Origin: Virgibacillus subterraneus
GTDB lineage: Bacteria > Bacillota > Bacilli > Bacillales > Amphibacillaceae
DNA length: 64,000 nucleotides
Assembly (NCBI RefSeq): GCF_900110695.1
Contig: NZ_FOEH01000005.1
Coordinates: forward strand, 232,366 to 296,365
Reading direction: 5' to 3'
The notes under the pieces: generated by a model
Seen by the model: the letters and a program-made list of their open reading frames with translations, nothing else
Databases searched by the model: none
What the model was told of the DNA's origin: nothing
Translations under genes and position numbers: made by a program
Shown here: positions 36,424 to 44,136 of the stretch, piece by piece
How positions within the stretch are numbered: the first letter of the stretch is position 1
How the letters are laid out: each line of letters opens with the position of its first letter

Positions 36424-37014
36424 ATGTTACAATACATTACAGATATGATTAATGAATTAGGACTTTGGGGTCTGTTCATAAGTTTGGCTGTTGAGGCTTC
36501 ATCAGTTCCTTTTCCTGGTGGCTTGGTCACGCTGACGTTTGGTTATATTCTTAATTTGACTTTTCTTGAAGTACTATTATATGGCTTTTTTGGAGGTGCA
36601 GTTTATTCATTATTCAGCTTAATCCCTTATGGTGTAGGTTACAAACTGGAAGATAAATTAAAACAAAAAATGAATAAGAAAAAGGTAGAAAAGGCACAAA
36701 GATGGTTCAAGAAGTTTGGTGTATGGACAATAGCATTCGCGAGACCACTTGGTATAGGTAATTATATCTCATATATAGCTGGTATTAGTAAAGTAGGTGT
36801 ATGGAAATTTCAAAGCTTGACGTTATTAGGAATTCTTCCGTGGACGATTGGAATGCTATGGCTTGGAAGTGTGGGTAATCTGAAATCGGTAAAAAAATTT
36901 ATGGAGGATTTCCAACTATATATACTTTTGCTTTTAATTATAACTGGGGCAGTTTATTGGCTTTATCGAAGACATAAAAATCGAGCATCATATTATCAGT
37001 CAGAACCAACCTGA
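36424..37014 (+). CDS. DedA-family membrane protein
   Basis: 196 residues: signature EASSVPFPGGLVTLTFGY (about 26-43), the basic amphipathic stretch KLKQKMNKKKVEKAQRWFKK, then FARPLGIGNYISYIAGISK (about 109-127) with the conserved Arg and Gly, and LPWTIGMLWLG. DedA members include UptA, which flips undecaprenyl phosphate, and phospholipid scramblase-like proteins. ATG 36424 follows AAAAGGAGAACC. B. subtilis has several DedA paralogues, so which one this corresponds to is uncertain. Confidence 0.87.
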   Translation: MLQYITDMINELGLWGLFISLAVEASSVPFPGGLVTLTFGYILNLTFLEVLLYGFFGGAVYSLFSLIPYGVGYKLEDKLKQKMNKKKVEKAQRWFKKFGVWTIAFARPLGIGNYISYIAGISKVGVWKFQSLTLLGILPWTIGMLWLGSVGNLKSVKKFMEDFQLYILLLLIITGAVYWLYRRHKNRASYYQSEPT

Positions 37015-37114
37015 TTTTATAAAAAATCGTAAAATAGTGATATATATCATAGCATAGCTGGTTGAAACGCGATATGCTCAAAGTGGGATAACGGGATGTC
37101 CTCTACTATTTTAT

Positions 37115-37215
37115 ATAGTGCATGCTTGTCGGCAAGCATGTAAACTAATATTGAGACTTAGTCCTCAATATGAAGTGAAACACCTATCTTTATAAAGATA
37201 GGTGTTTTGTTTTTC
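37115..37215 (+). ncRNA. Candidate structured RNA: three hairpins, the last a terminator
   Basis: Hairpin 1: CATGCTTG/CAAGCATG (37121-37140). Hairpin 2: ATATTGAG/CTCAATAT (37148-37171). Hairpin 3: AAACACCTATCTTT/AAAGATAGGTGTTT (37178-37207) with a T-rich tail, a strong intrinsic terminator. The unit lies 100 bp beyond the DedA stop and 140 bp before the next gene. It could be simply the dedA 3' end, a small RNA or a regulatory leader. The remaining spacer (37216-37353) holds only a short family-A-like scrap, TTTTAGAAAACTGCCAAAA (37318-37336). Confidence 0.4.
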
Positions 37216-37353
37216 TATTTAAAGGTAATATTAAAGTTATGGAGTATATAAGTTAGGCTTTTTTCATAAGTTTTGCTGCTGTTTAATCATACTTCGACAC
37301 AACTATGGTAGCCCGTCTTTTAGAAAACTGCCAAAAGTAATAGGAGGAAAACA

Positions 37354-37983
37354 ATGCGTGTTTTAGTAATTGGAGCAAACGGTGGTATTGGTAAGCAGGT
37401 GATTGAGAAGTTATTGGAATCCGACCATGAACCTGTTGCAATGGTAAGAAATACAGACCAAATTCCCCAATTTGAAGAATTAGGTGCGCTGACAGTTTTA
37501 GCGGACTTGGAAGAAGATTTTGAGAAGGCATTTCATAATATAGATGCAGTTATATTTGCTGCTGGATCAGGGCCACACACTGGCGCTGATAAAACAATTG
37601 TTATTGATCAGGAAGGTGCAATTGAATCTGCTGATTTAGCGAAGAAATATGGAATAAAAAGATTTATACTGTTAAGTTCATTTGGAGCAGATCGACCTAA
37701 GCAAACAGGTCAAATGAAGCATTATCTTTATGCTAAGCACCGCGCAGATGAATATCTTAAAAAAGCAGGCTTAAATTATACGATAGTTAGACCAGGAAGA
37801 TTAACAGATGACCCTGGTACAGGTAAAGTAAATCTGCAAGAAAAATTATCAGATATAGGAAATATACCTCGTGAGGATGTTGCAGCAGTTCTTGTCTATT
37901 TGCTAACTGTTCCAAGAGCAGAAAATAAAATCTTTGAGCTTGTCGAAGGAAACACAGAGTTGTCGGAAGTGCTAGCTTATTAA
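37354..37983 (+). CDS. NAD(P)-binding atypical SDR protein (YhfK-like)
   Basis: 209 residues. Rossmann start VLVIGANGGIGKQVIEKLLES with GxxGxxG; ADLEEDFEKAFHNIDAVIFAAGSG; LLSSFGADRP; the YxxxK-like YAKHRADEYLKKAG; RPGRLTDDPGTG. This is the SDR_a5/NAD(P)H-binding group of YhfK and YwnB, with unknown substrate. Start ATG after AGGAGG. Single gene ending at a hairpin terminator. Confidence 0.87.
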   Translation: MRVLVIGANGGIGKQVIEKLLESDHEPVAMVRNTDQIPQFEELGALTVLADLEEDFEKAFHNIDAVIFAAGSGPHTGADKTIVIDQEGAIESADLAKKYGIKRFILLSSFGADRPKQTGQMKHYLYAKHRADEYLKKAGLNYTIVRPGRLTDDPGTGKVNLQEKLSDIGNIPREDVAAVLVYLLTVPRAENKIFELVEGNTELSEVLAY

Positions 37984-38019
37984 TTTTTAATATCTAATCA
38001 ATAGTAATCTTTAAAAATC

Positions 38020-38058
38020 TTCTGCATTGTGGCTATAACACAGTGCAGAATGTTTTTT
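38020..38058 (+). terminator. Terminator of the SDR gene
   Basis: TTCTGCA-T-TGTG (38020-38031) pairs with CACA-G-TGCAGAA (38039-38050), one mismatch, followed by TG and seven T residues. Confidence 0.82.
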
Positions 38059-38081
38059 TGTAATAAATTTGTAATGTTTGT

Positions 38082-38107
38082 GTTTAATTTGTTATATTCA
38101 CGGGTAA
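38082..38107 (+). promoter_or_regulatory. SigB-type promoter of the glutaredoxin-like gene
   Basis: GTTTAA (38082-38087), a 14-bp spacer and GGGTAA (38102-38107): 11 of 12 consensus positions of SigB promoters. It lies 59 bp before the coding start. Confidence 0.7.
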
Positions 38108-38165
38108 ATACTGATATAAAATAAAACGTAAGAACGAAGTTTCCAAGTTCAAGGAGGAGCTTAAC

Positions 38166-38471
38166 ATGAACGATAAGGAAGTAATTGTATATATCAGTAA
38201 TGATTGTTTGAATTGTGAAAAGCTGTTAAGTCAATTGAAACAATGGAAAATTAAATATACAACGAGAAATGTAACGGAGAACCAAGAATACATTAAACAA
38301 CTTCACGAACGTGATGTATTTGGTACTCCGACGACTTTGGTAGATGACCAAGTGATTTGTGGATTTCAAATCAATAAAATAAAGTATTTATTAGGTATGT
38401 CTAATAATCATCAGCCTTATTTCAGTTCATTTTATGATTGTTACAGTAGTCAAAGTAGTTATAGTAATTGA
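38166..38471 (+). CDS. Glutaredoxin-like redox protein
   Basis: 101 residues. Glutaredoxin fold with active site CLNC (residues 15-18) in place of CPYC, then KIKYTTRNVTENQEY, cis-Pro in FGTPTTLVDD and QVICGFQINKIKYLLG. The C-terminal 20 residues (YFSSFYDCYSSQSSYSN) are an unusual Ser/Tyr tail. RBS AAGGAGGAGC precedes the ATG. A SigB-type promoter upstream suggests induction in general stress. Likely a cytosolic thiol reductant; partner unknown. Confidence 0.82.
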   Translation: MNDKEVIVYISNDCLNCEKLLSQLKQWKIKYTTRNVTENQEYIKQLHERDVFGTPTTLVDDQVICGFQINKIKYLLGMSNNHQPYFSSFYDCYSSQSSYSN

Positions 38472-38490
38472 ATAATGGGATTAGCGTTTT

Positions 38491-38520
38491 TACACACTTT
38501 TTGCATGTTTGCATATTGTA
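38491..38520 (+). promoter_or_regulatory. Possible SigK promoter of yppG
   Basis: GCATATTGTA (38511-38520) fits the SigK -10 GCATANNNTA, with TACAC (38491-38495) 15 bp upstream as a -35 ending in AC. It is 33 bp before the yppG ATG, which would place expression in the late mother cell. Confidence 0.45.
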
Positions 38521-38553
38521 GTAACACAAGAACATGTGAAAGAGGTGTGTACC

Positions 38554-38916
38554 ATGTTTGAGAGACCTTATAATTATATGCCATCTTATCATGGCAATCC
38601 TTATATTTTTCATCAAAATACCCAGCAGCAAAATCATGCGTCGCAGATGTACCAGAATTACAACAAAAACTTTCAAACCCCTTTTGAGATATATTCAAAA
38701 CCCAAACAACCAATGGGTTGGCCTCCATATGCTCAGTCTATAGGTGGTTCTTTTAATGCGCCACCTAAAAATAATCTTCTCTATTATTTTCAGGATAATA
38801 ATGGTGAAATGGACCTTGATAAAATGTTATCAACAGCTGGTCAGATAGCAAATACGTTTCAACAAGTGTCACCAGTTGTGAAACAAGTAGGTTCAATGAT
38901 GAAACAATTTCGATAG
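38554..38916 (+). CDS. yppG: YppG-like protein
   Basis: ATG 38554 follows AAAGAGGTG; 120 residues. The N-terminal two thirds are low-complexity and rich in Gln, Asn, Tyr and Pro (NPYIFHQNTQQQNHASQMYQ), like many coat-associated proteins. The last 45 residues are the conserved YppG block: YYFQDNNGEMDLDKMLSTAG, FQQVSPVVKQVGSMMKQF. Regarded as a sporulation/coat-associated protein in Bacillus from what I recall; here only the possible SigK promoter supports this. Confidence 0.75.
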   Translation: MFERPYNYMPSYHGNPYIFHQNTQQQNHASQMYQNYNKNFQTPFEIYSKPKQPMGWPPYAQSIGGSFNAPPKNNLLYYFQDNNGEMDLDKMLSTAGQIANTFQQVSPVVKQVGSMMKQFR

Positions 38917-38921
38917 CATAG

Positions 38922-38962
38922 AAAGCTGATGAAGCAATGTTTGTATTTCATCAGCTTATTTC
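38922..38962 (+). terminator. Terminator of yppG
   Basis: AAGCTGATGAA (38923-38933) pairs with TTCATCAGCTT (38947-38957), followed by ATTTCT. Confidence 0.75.
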
Positions 38963-39084
38963 TGCTTTGTAAAATTACAACAATGATGGTAAAACATTAA
39001 AAAGTTATTTCGTTTTATTGTGCCATAATAAGTAGAGGGTTCGGGTAAAAAGAAGTACATTGACTGAACATGAGGAGAATTATT

Positions 39085-39801
39085 ATGATTGGGTGTCTGA
39101 TAATACACGGGTATACCGGTGGTCCGTATGAAGTTGAGCCGTTAGCCGCTTATCTCAAGGAGCATACCAATTGGCATATTGAAGTTCCAACCTTACCAGG
39201 TCATGGTAGGAAATTAGCATTGGATAATGTTTCTCACAAAAAGTGGATAAACGCAGCAGAAGATTCTTTAAAACAATTAAGTGTGAAGTTTGATGAAATA
39301 TATATTATCGGATTCTCGATGGGTGGGATGATTGCTGCTTATCTAGCTGCAAAGTATAAAATCGATAAATTGGTACTATTGGCTCCGGCTGGAAAGTATC
39401 TATCATTTAAACAGATAACCATGGATATCAAAGATGTTGCTGTAGATGGATTCAATGGAAAACTCAATCAAAATAAATTATATCTGCATTACAAAAGGAA
39501 GCTGGGAGCTGTTCCTTTTAAAGCTAATATCGAATTTCTAAAGTTGCTAAAGTTTACAAGACGCTATTTGAAAAAGGTTGAATCGCCTGTATTGATTGCC
39601 CAGGGACAGCAGGACGGGATGGTTCCCTATAAAACCGTTTACTATTTGGATAAGGAAATTACATCGAAGGAAAAAGAAGTTGTGTTTTTTGAACGATCAA
39701 GACATCTTATTTGTTTAGGCAATGACAAAGATGCACTTAATATAATGATTTATGAATTTTTGTCAAAAGAAAAATCCAAAGATAATAGGGAAAAGACTTA
39801 A
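39085..39801 (+). CDS. Alpha/beta hydrolase, monoglyceride-lipase/carboxylesterase type
   Basis: The start is placed at ATG 39085; GAGGAG lies at 39072-39077, and ATG 39070 overlaps it. 238 residues. Oxyanion motif IHGYTGGPYE (8-17), nucleophile elbow GFSMGGM (Ser about 84), Asp in GQQDGMVP and His in RSRHLICLG. It resembles Bacillus YvaK/Est30-type esterases, which act on short acyl or monoacyl glycerol esters. Cytosolic. A hairpin overlaps the stop codon. Confidence 0.86.
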   Translation: MIGCLIIHGYTGGPYEVEPLAAYLKEHTNWHIEVPTLPGHGRKLALDNVSHKKWINAAEDSLKQLSVKFDEIYIIGFSMGGMIAAYLAAKYKIDKLVLLAPAGKYLSFKQITMDIKDVAVDGFNGKLNQNKLYLHYKRKLGAVPFKANIEFLKLLKFTRRYLKKVESPVLIAQGQQDGMVPYKTVYYLDKEITSKEKEVVFFERSRHLICLGNDKDALNIMIYEFLSKEKSKDNREKT

Positions 39802-39821
39802 AATAATTAAGCCTTCTCCCT
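39787..39821. terminator. Hairpin at the end of the hydrolase gene
   Basis: AGGGAAAAGACTTAA (39787-39801) pairs with TTAAGCCTTCTCCCT (39807-39821), two mismatches. It has only a weak T-run. Confidence 0.6.
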
Positions 39822-39861
39822 AATATTGTCCTTTATACAATTAAAAGGGTTTTTGTTACTG

Positions 39862-40725
39862 TTATTGCTTGTCCTTGAAAAATGAAATAACCAGTCCGCC
39901 TTCACCTGCATATGTGGAAATCAACGGGCCCATTTCAGTTAAATAGGCGTCTTTGAACGGATATTTCTGTCTGATTTCCGCAAGAACTTTACTTGCTCGT
40001 TCCTCGGAATTGTAGTGGGTCATCGAAATGACCTTATCTTCAAAGTCCTTCGTATACTCACCAATTTGTTCAATAAAACGCCTGATTGATTTTTTATCAC
40101 CACGAACCTTTTCAACTACTTCTATGTTTCCTTCATCATCGCTAGCCTTCATTAATAGCTTTATATTAAGTGTCTTAGCAATGGTGCCTTTTACTTTATC
40201 TAAACGTCCGCCACGTACTAAATTTTCCAAAGTTTTTAAAACAAATAATGTAGTTGTTTGTTCAATAAGACTGTTTAGATGGTCAACAAGCTGCTCATAC
40301 GAATAGCTTTCTTCCATTTTTACTTTTGCTTCATGGAGTAATAATGCTATGCCACATGAAGCTGTTTTTGTATTTATTACTTCGATCCTGCGATCTGGAT
40401 CCTCTTCCAGAAGCATATTTTTAGCAAGTACTGCATTTTCATACGTAACACTTAGTCCTTTTGTAAGACTTAACATGATAATAGGAGTGCTCGGGTCTAC
40501 TTGCTTGTATGCTTCATAAAAGTCATTAGGACTTGGAGCAGATGAACGAGGTAGTTCTTCTGCCTCTTTCATTTTTTTATTAAAGGTTTCTAAATCAATC
40601 GTTACACCTGTCTTGTATTGTTCATCTTTAAAATGTAAATAAAGAGGTACTACAATAATATCCAATGCTTCATGTAAACGCTTTGGTATGTCTGCTCCTC
40701 CATCTGTCATTAACTGAATATTCAT
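39862..40725 (-). CDS. DegV-family fatty-acid-binding protein
   Basis: The start is placed at MNIQLMTDGGADIPKRLHEA with GGGTGATGTC before it, giving 287 residues, the normal DegV length. Hallmarks: DGGADIP, VVPLYLHFKDEQY, RSSAPSPNDFYEAY (fatty-acid carboxylate contact), VINTKTASCGIALLLHEA, GGRLDKVKG and TYAGEGGLVISFF. DegV/FakB proteins hold a fatty acid for the kinase FakA; Bacillaceae have several paralogues. No fakA gene is near. Confidence 0.9.
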   Translation of the reverse strand: MNIQLMTDGGADIPKRLHEALDIIVVPLYLHFKDEQYKTGVTIDLETFNKKMKEAEELPRSSAPSPNDFYEAYKQVDPSTPIIMLSLTKGLSVTYENAVLAKNMLLEEDPDRRIEVINTKTASCGIALLLHEAKVKMEESYSYEQLVDHLNSLIEQTTTLFVLKTLENLVRGGRLDKVKGTIAKTLNIKLLMKASDDEGNIEVVEKVRGDKKSIRRFIEQIGEYTKDFEDKVISMTHYNSEERASKVLAEIRQKYPFKDAYLTEMGPLISTYAGEGGLVISFFKDKQ

Positions 40726-40795
40726 GACATCACCCAATTCATTAATTATTGATTTAATTATACCAGTTTTAAACACTAGTTGGTATGTACATTTG

Positions 40796-41701
40796 TCATT
40801 TCTTTTGAGATATTGTGACTTTTGATTTTCGGGCAGTACTCATTATGAATAAAAATAGCCCGAATAATACGATCGTTCCTCCAAGCCATTGTGACCATGT
40901 TACTTTTTCACCTAGAATAAAGTAGGCGAGTATTGAAGCCCCTATTGGTTCAAACACGATTCCCATTGAAATGGTGGAAGTACTAAGCCATTTCAAAGCC
41001 CAATTAAATAATGTGTGTCCGAAGAATGTTGGGATAATCGCCAATGCAATAAAAACTAACCAGTGATTAGTGGGATATCCAAAGAAAGGATTTTGGACAA
41101 CAATATTATATAAAATTAATGTCGCTGAACTTATTCCGTACACAACAAATGTATAAGTCATTAATGATAGGCGCTTTCTTACTTGTTGCCCCATTAAAAA
41201 ATAGGCTGTAACAGTTATCGCTCCAAGTAAAGCAAGAATATCACCGAATAGTGCCACACCACTTATCTGAAAATCACCCCAGCTTATAATTACACTGCCT
41301 AATAGGGCAATTATCATACTGATTACTGCACCAGGCGAGAATCGTTCCTTGAAAAAGAAGTAAGTTCCTAAAAATGCAAAAATAGGCTGTAATGTTACCA
41401 ATACGACTGAACTTGCCACTGACGTATAGTTTAATGATTCAAACCAGAGAATAAAATGAAAAGCCAAAAAAATACCTGCAAGGGCTGAGAGAATCCAATC
41501 CTTCTTTTGGATAAGGCTAAATTCATTTCGATGTTTGAAAAGTACATATGGTGCCATAATAATAACTGCAAACAATAAACGATAATTTGCAATTATTGCA
41601 GCAGGAGCTTGATTAGCCAGTTTCACTAATATTGCTGATGTTGATACAGCTATAACACCAATTACAACCGCTATATATGGATTGAACGGAGGTAGACGCA
41701 T
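40796..41701 (-). CDS. EamA/DMT-family transporter
   Basis: The start is set at MRLPPFNPYIAVVIG after AAAGGAGGAC, giving 301 residues and ten helices in two EamA repeats (about 8-140 and 155-292): VIAVSTSAILVKLANQAPAA, WFESLNYTSVASSVVLVTLQP; FGDILALLGAITVTAYFLMG, SMGIVFEPIGASILAYFILGEK. DMT exporters move amino acids or other metabolites; the substrate cannot be inferred. Single gene. Confidence 0.87.
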   Translation of the reverse strand: MRLPPFNPYIAVVIGVIAVSTSAILVKLANQAPAAIIANYRLLFAVIIMAPYVLFKHRNEFSLIQKKDWILSALAGIFLAFHFILWFESLNYTSVASSVVLVTLQPIFAFLGTYFFFKERFSPGAVISMIIALLGSVIISWGDFQISGVALFGDILALLGAITVTAYFLMGQQVRKRLSLMTYTFVVYGISSATLILYNIVVQNPFFGYPTNHWLVFIALAIIPTFFGHTLFNWALKWLSTSTISMGIVFEPIGASILAYFILGEKVTWSQWLGGTIVLFGLFLFIMSTARKSKVTISQKK

Positions 41702-41851
41702 GAAAGTCCTCCTTTGATATTGTGCAGATATATATTTAGATTTTATTTTACCATGCAATAGATGAAAAATCATATAAGAAGTAGTGGATATCATCATAAT
41801 ATATGTGTTATGATGAAAGAACTGTTATTTTCTGTATGAGATTTCATGAAT

Positions 41852-41887
41852 GAGGCTTTTTTCCATAAGCGGAGTAGCCTCCTTTTT
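41852..41887 (+). terminator. Orphan terminator-like hairpin
   Basis: GAGGCT (41852-41857) and AGCCTC (41876-41881) pair around an 18-base loop, followed by CTTTTT. No plus-strand gene ends here. The spacer 41702-42099 otherwise holds a family-A repeat and the cshA ribosome site. Confidence 0.5.
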
Positions 41888-41973
41888 ACACTTTCAGAGC
41901 GTATGAAAATTGATTGGAAGTCTAAAAATAAACTGAGGGTTTCGCCCAAACAGGTTTTTCTAAAAATTATACA

Positions 41974-42065
41974 TTAGAAAACTTGGCTTTATCCAAGTTT
42001 TAATGGCGAAAGCCTTAGTGGCAGTTATGCAGATTATAAGTAATTATACTTTCTAATCTGCCAAA
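41974..42065 (+). repeat. Family-A repeat with compensated stems
   Basis: Full-length copy. Hairpin 1 AAAACTTGG/CCAAGTTTT, the GGC-GAAA-GCC mini-hairpin, and hairpin 3 GCAGATTA/TAATCTGC. In other copies hairpin 3 reads GCAGT-AAG/CTT-AACTGC, so both arms changed together. It ends 35 bp before the cshA start. Confidence 0.78.
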
Positions 42066-42099
42066 TAAATATGCAACAAAAAAGGAGTAGAGTAACAAG

Positions 42100-43566
42100 G
42101 TGACAACATTTAATGAATTAAGTATATCACAGCCCATTATGACAGCACTGGAAAAAATGGGGTTTGAGGAAGCGACGCCGATTCAAGCAGAAACAATACC
42201 ACTTGCTATGCAAGGAAACGATGTAATTGGACAAGCACAAACTGGTACAGGCAAAACTGCAGCATTTGGTATTCCAATGATTGAGAAAATTGATCCTAGT
42301 CAAAAGATAATCCAAGGACTAGTAGTGGCGCCTACGAGAGAGCTGGCAAACCAGGTTGCAGAAGAAATTAATCGATTAGGCAAAAACAAAGGTGTGCGTA
42401 CAATGCCGGTGTATGGTGGTCAGCACATGGAACGACAAATTAGAGCGTTGAAAGATGGTCCACATATTGTCGTTGCAACACCAGGAAGACTTCTTGATCA
42501 TATGCGCAGAAAAACAATACGTACGAATAATGTAAAAATCGCAGTATTGGATGAAGCTGATGAAATGCTGAACATGGGATTCATCGATGATATTCGCGAT
42601 ATCCTAAAAAATATTCCTGATGGAAGACAAACATTGCTTTTTTCAGCAACAATGCCTAAGGAAATTCGTGATATTGCAACAAACTTGATGAACAGTCCAA
42701 AAGAAGTAAAAGTAAAAAGCAAGGAAATGACAGTAACAAATATTGAACAGTTTTTTATTGAGGTACCGGAAAAATATAAATTTGATACGTTAACAAACCA
42801 TTTGGATATAAATGCACCTGCACTAGCAATTGTATTCAGCCGTACGAAAAAGCGAGTTGATGAAATAGCAGAAGGACTACAAGCAAGGGGCTTCCGTGCT
42901 GAAGGTATTCATGGAGATTTAACACAAGGGAAACGAACGTCCGTTCTAAATAAATTCAAGAATAGCCGTGTGGAAGTATTAGTTGCAACTGATGTTGCTG
43001 CACGTGGACTTGATATTTCCGGAGTAACCCATGTATACAATTTCGATATTCCGCAAGATCCTGAGAGCTATGTACACCGAATTGGCCGTACAGGAAGAGC
43101 GGGTCGCACAGGAGAAGCAATATCTTTTATAACACCAAGAGAGATTGCACATCTGCAATCAATTGAAAAAATGACTAAAAGTAAAATGAAGCGTATTATG
43201 CCTCCAACCAATCAGGAAGCAGAGCGTGGTCAGCAACAAGTTACTGTGGACAAGCTATTGCAAACCATTGAACAAAAGGATTTAAAATCTTACCATGAAA
43301 CAGCAAATGAATTATTGCAGAATCATGATTCAATAACAGTAATTGCTGCAGCACTTAAGATGTTGACAAAAGAGCGTCGTGATACACCAGTACGAATATC
43401 GTCAGCACAGCCAATCAGTGTGAAAAAAGCACCAAGAGGTAAAGACAACAACCGCAGAACCAATAATAAAAAGTTTTACGGTAAACGTAACCAAGGTGGC
43501 CGTAATCAAGGCGGACGCAATCGCAAAGGAAATTTCCAGAAGCGCAGAAATAATAATAACAGCTAA
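42100..43566 (+). CDS. cshA: DEAD-box RNA helicase CshA
   Basis: GTG 42100 follows AAAGGAG; 488 residues. Q motif FEEATPIQ, motif I AQTGTGKT (about 46-53), [18 protein letters not shown] (about 152-155), SAT, ARGLDIS and [11 protein letters not shown]. The C-terminal tail is Lys/Arg/Gly/Asn-rich ([20 protein letters not shown]), a nonspecific RNA-binding region. CshA works in RNA degradation, ribosome assembly and cold adaptation. In B. subtilis (ydbR) it also precedes ydbST. The terminator at 43571 ends the gene. Confidence 0.95.
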   Translation: MTTFNELSISQPIMTALEKMGFEEATPIQAETIPLAMQGNDVIGQAQTGTGKTAAFGIPMIEKIDPSQKIIQGLVVAPTRELANQVAEEINRLGKNKGVRTMPVYGGQHMERQIRALKDGPHIVVATPGRLLDHMRRKTIRTNNVKIAVLDEADEMLNMGFIDDIRDILKNIPDGRQTLLFSATMPKEIRDIATNLMNSPKEVKVKSKEMTVTNIEQFFIEVPEKYKFDTLTNHLDINAPALAIVFSRTKKRVDEIAEGLQARGFRAEGIHGDLTQGKRTSVLNKFKNSRVEVLVATDVAARGLDISGVTHVYNFDIPQDPESYVHRIGRTGRAGRTGEAISFITPREIAHLQSIEKMTKSKMKRIMPPTNQEAERGQQQVTVDKLLQTIEQKDLKSYHETANELLQNHDSITVIAAALKMLTKERRDTPVRISSAQPISVKKAPRGKDNNRRTNNKKFYGKRNQGGRNQGGRNRKGNFQKRRNNNNS

Positions 43567-43570
43567 GTAG

Positions 43571-43597
43571 AAGCTCCTTGCGTAAAGGAGCTTTTTT
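43571..43597 (+). terminator. Terminator of cshA
   Basis: AAGCTCCTT pairs with AAGGAGCTT around GCGTA, followed by a T-run. Confidence 0.88.
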
Positions 43598-43656
43598 ATT
43601 GCGTATTATTTTCTTGGATATATTAACAATACTAATGGAAGTTGAGGTATAACTAT

Positions 43657-44136
43657 ATGAGGCAGCCACCAGTTAATACAATTGCAACCGATGCAATAAA
43701 AGCATGGAAAATAACTGCATGGATTTATGTTGGGATTCTTTGGCTAGCGACCGTTGGACTAATAGTTTTAACGTATATATTTGAGTTGTCATATTGGCTT
43801 ACATTTACGGCAGTAGTTGTAAGCGGGCTAAGTACATACTTATTTGTTTTCCTATTCCCCAAGCTGCGCTGGAAAAGATGGCGTTACGAAGTGTTTGATC
43901 AGGAAATTTATATTCAGCATGGGATATTGATTGTATCACGGACGCTAGTGCCAATGATACGTGTACAGCATGTCGATACGCAGCAAGGACCAATATTAAA
44001 AAAATATCAACTAGCAAGTGTGACTATTTCAACAGCAGCAACAACACATGAAATCCCTGCGTTGTTAGATGAAGATGCTTCTGAATTGAGAGATCGAATT
44101 TCAGCACTTGCAAGGGTGGATGAAGATGATGTTTAA
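43657..44136 (+). CDS. ydbS: Bacterial PH-domain membrane protein YdbS
   Basis: ATG 43657 (MRQPPVNTIATDAIKAW) follows TTGAGGT; 159 residues. Two membrane helices (about 22-42 and 47-66), then a bPH2 domain (DQEIYIQHGILIVSRTLVPMIRVQHVDT). It overlaps ydbT by 11 bp. In B. subtilis ydbS and ydbT together protect against certain antimicrobial peptides and belong to the SigW regulon. I see no clear SigW promoter here. Confidence 0.88.
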   Translation: MRQPPVNTIATDAIKAWKITAWIYVGILWLATVGLIVLTYIFELSYWLTFTAVVVSGLSTYLFVFLFPKLRWKRWRYEVFDQEIYIQHGILIVSRTLVPMIRVQHVDTQQGPILKKYQLASVTISTAATTHEIPALLDEDASELRDRISALARVDEDDV

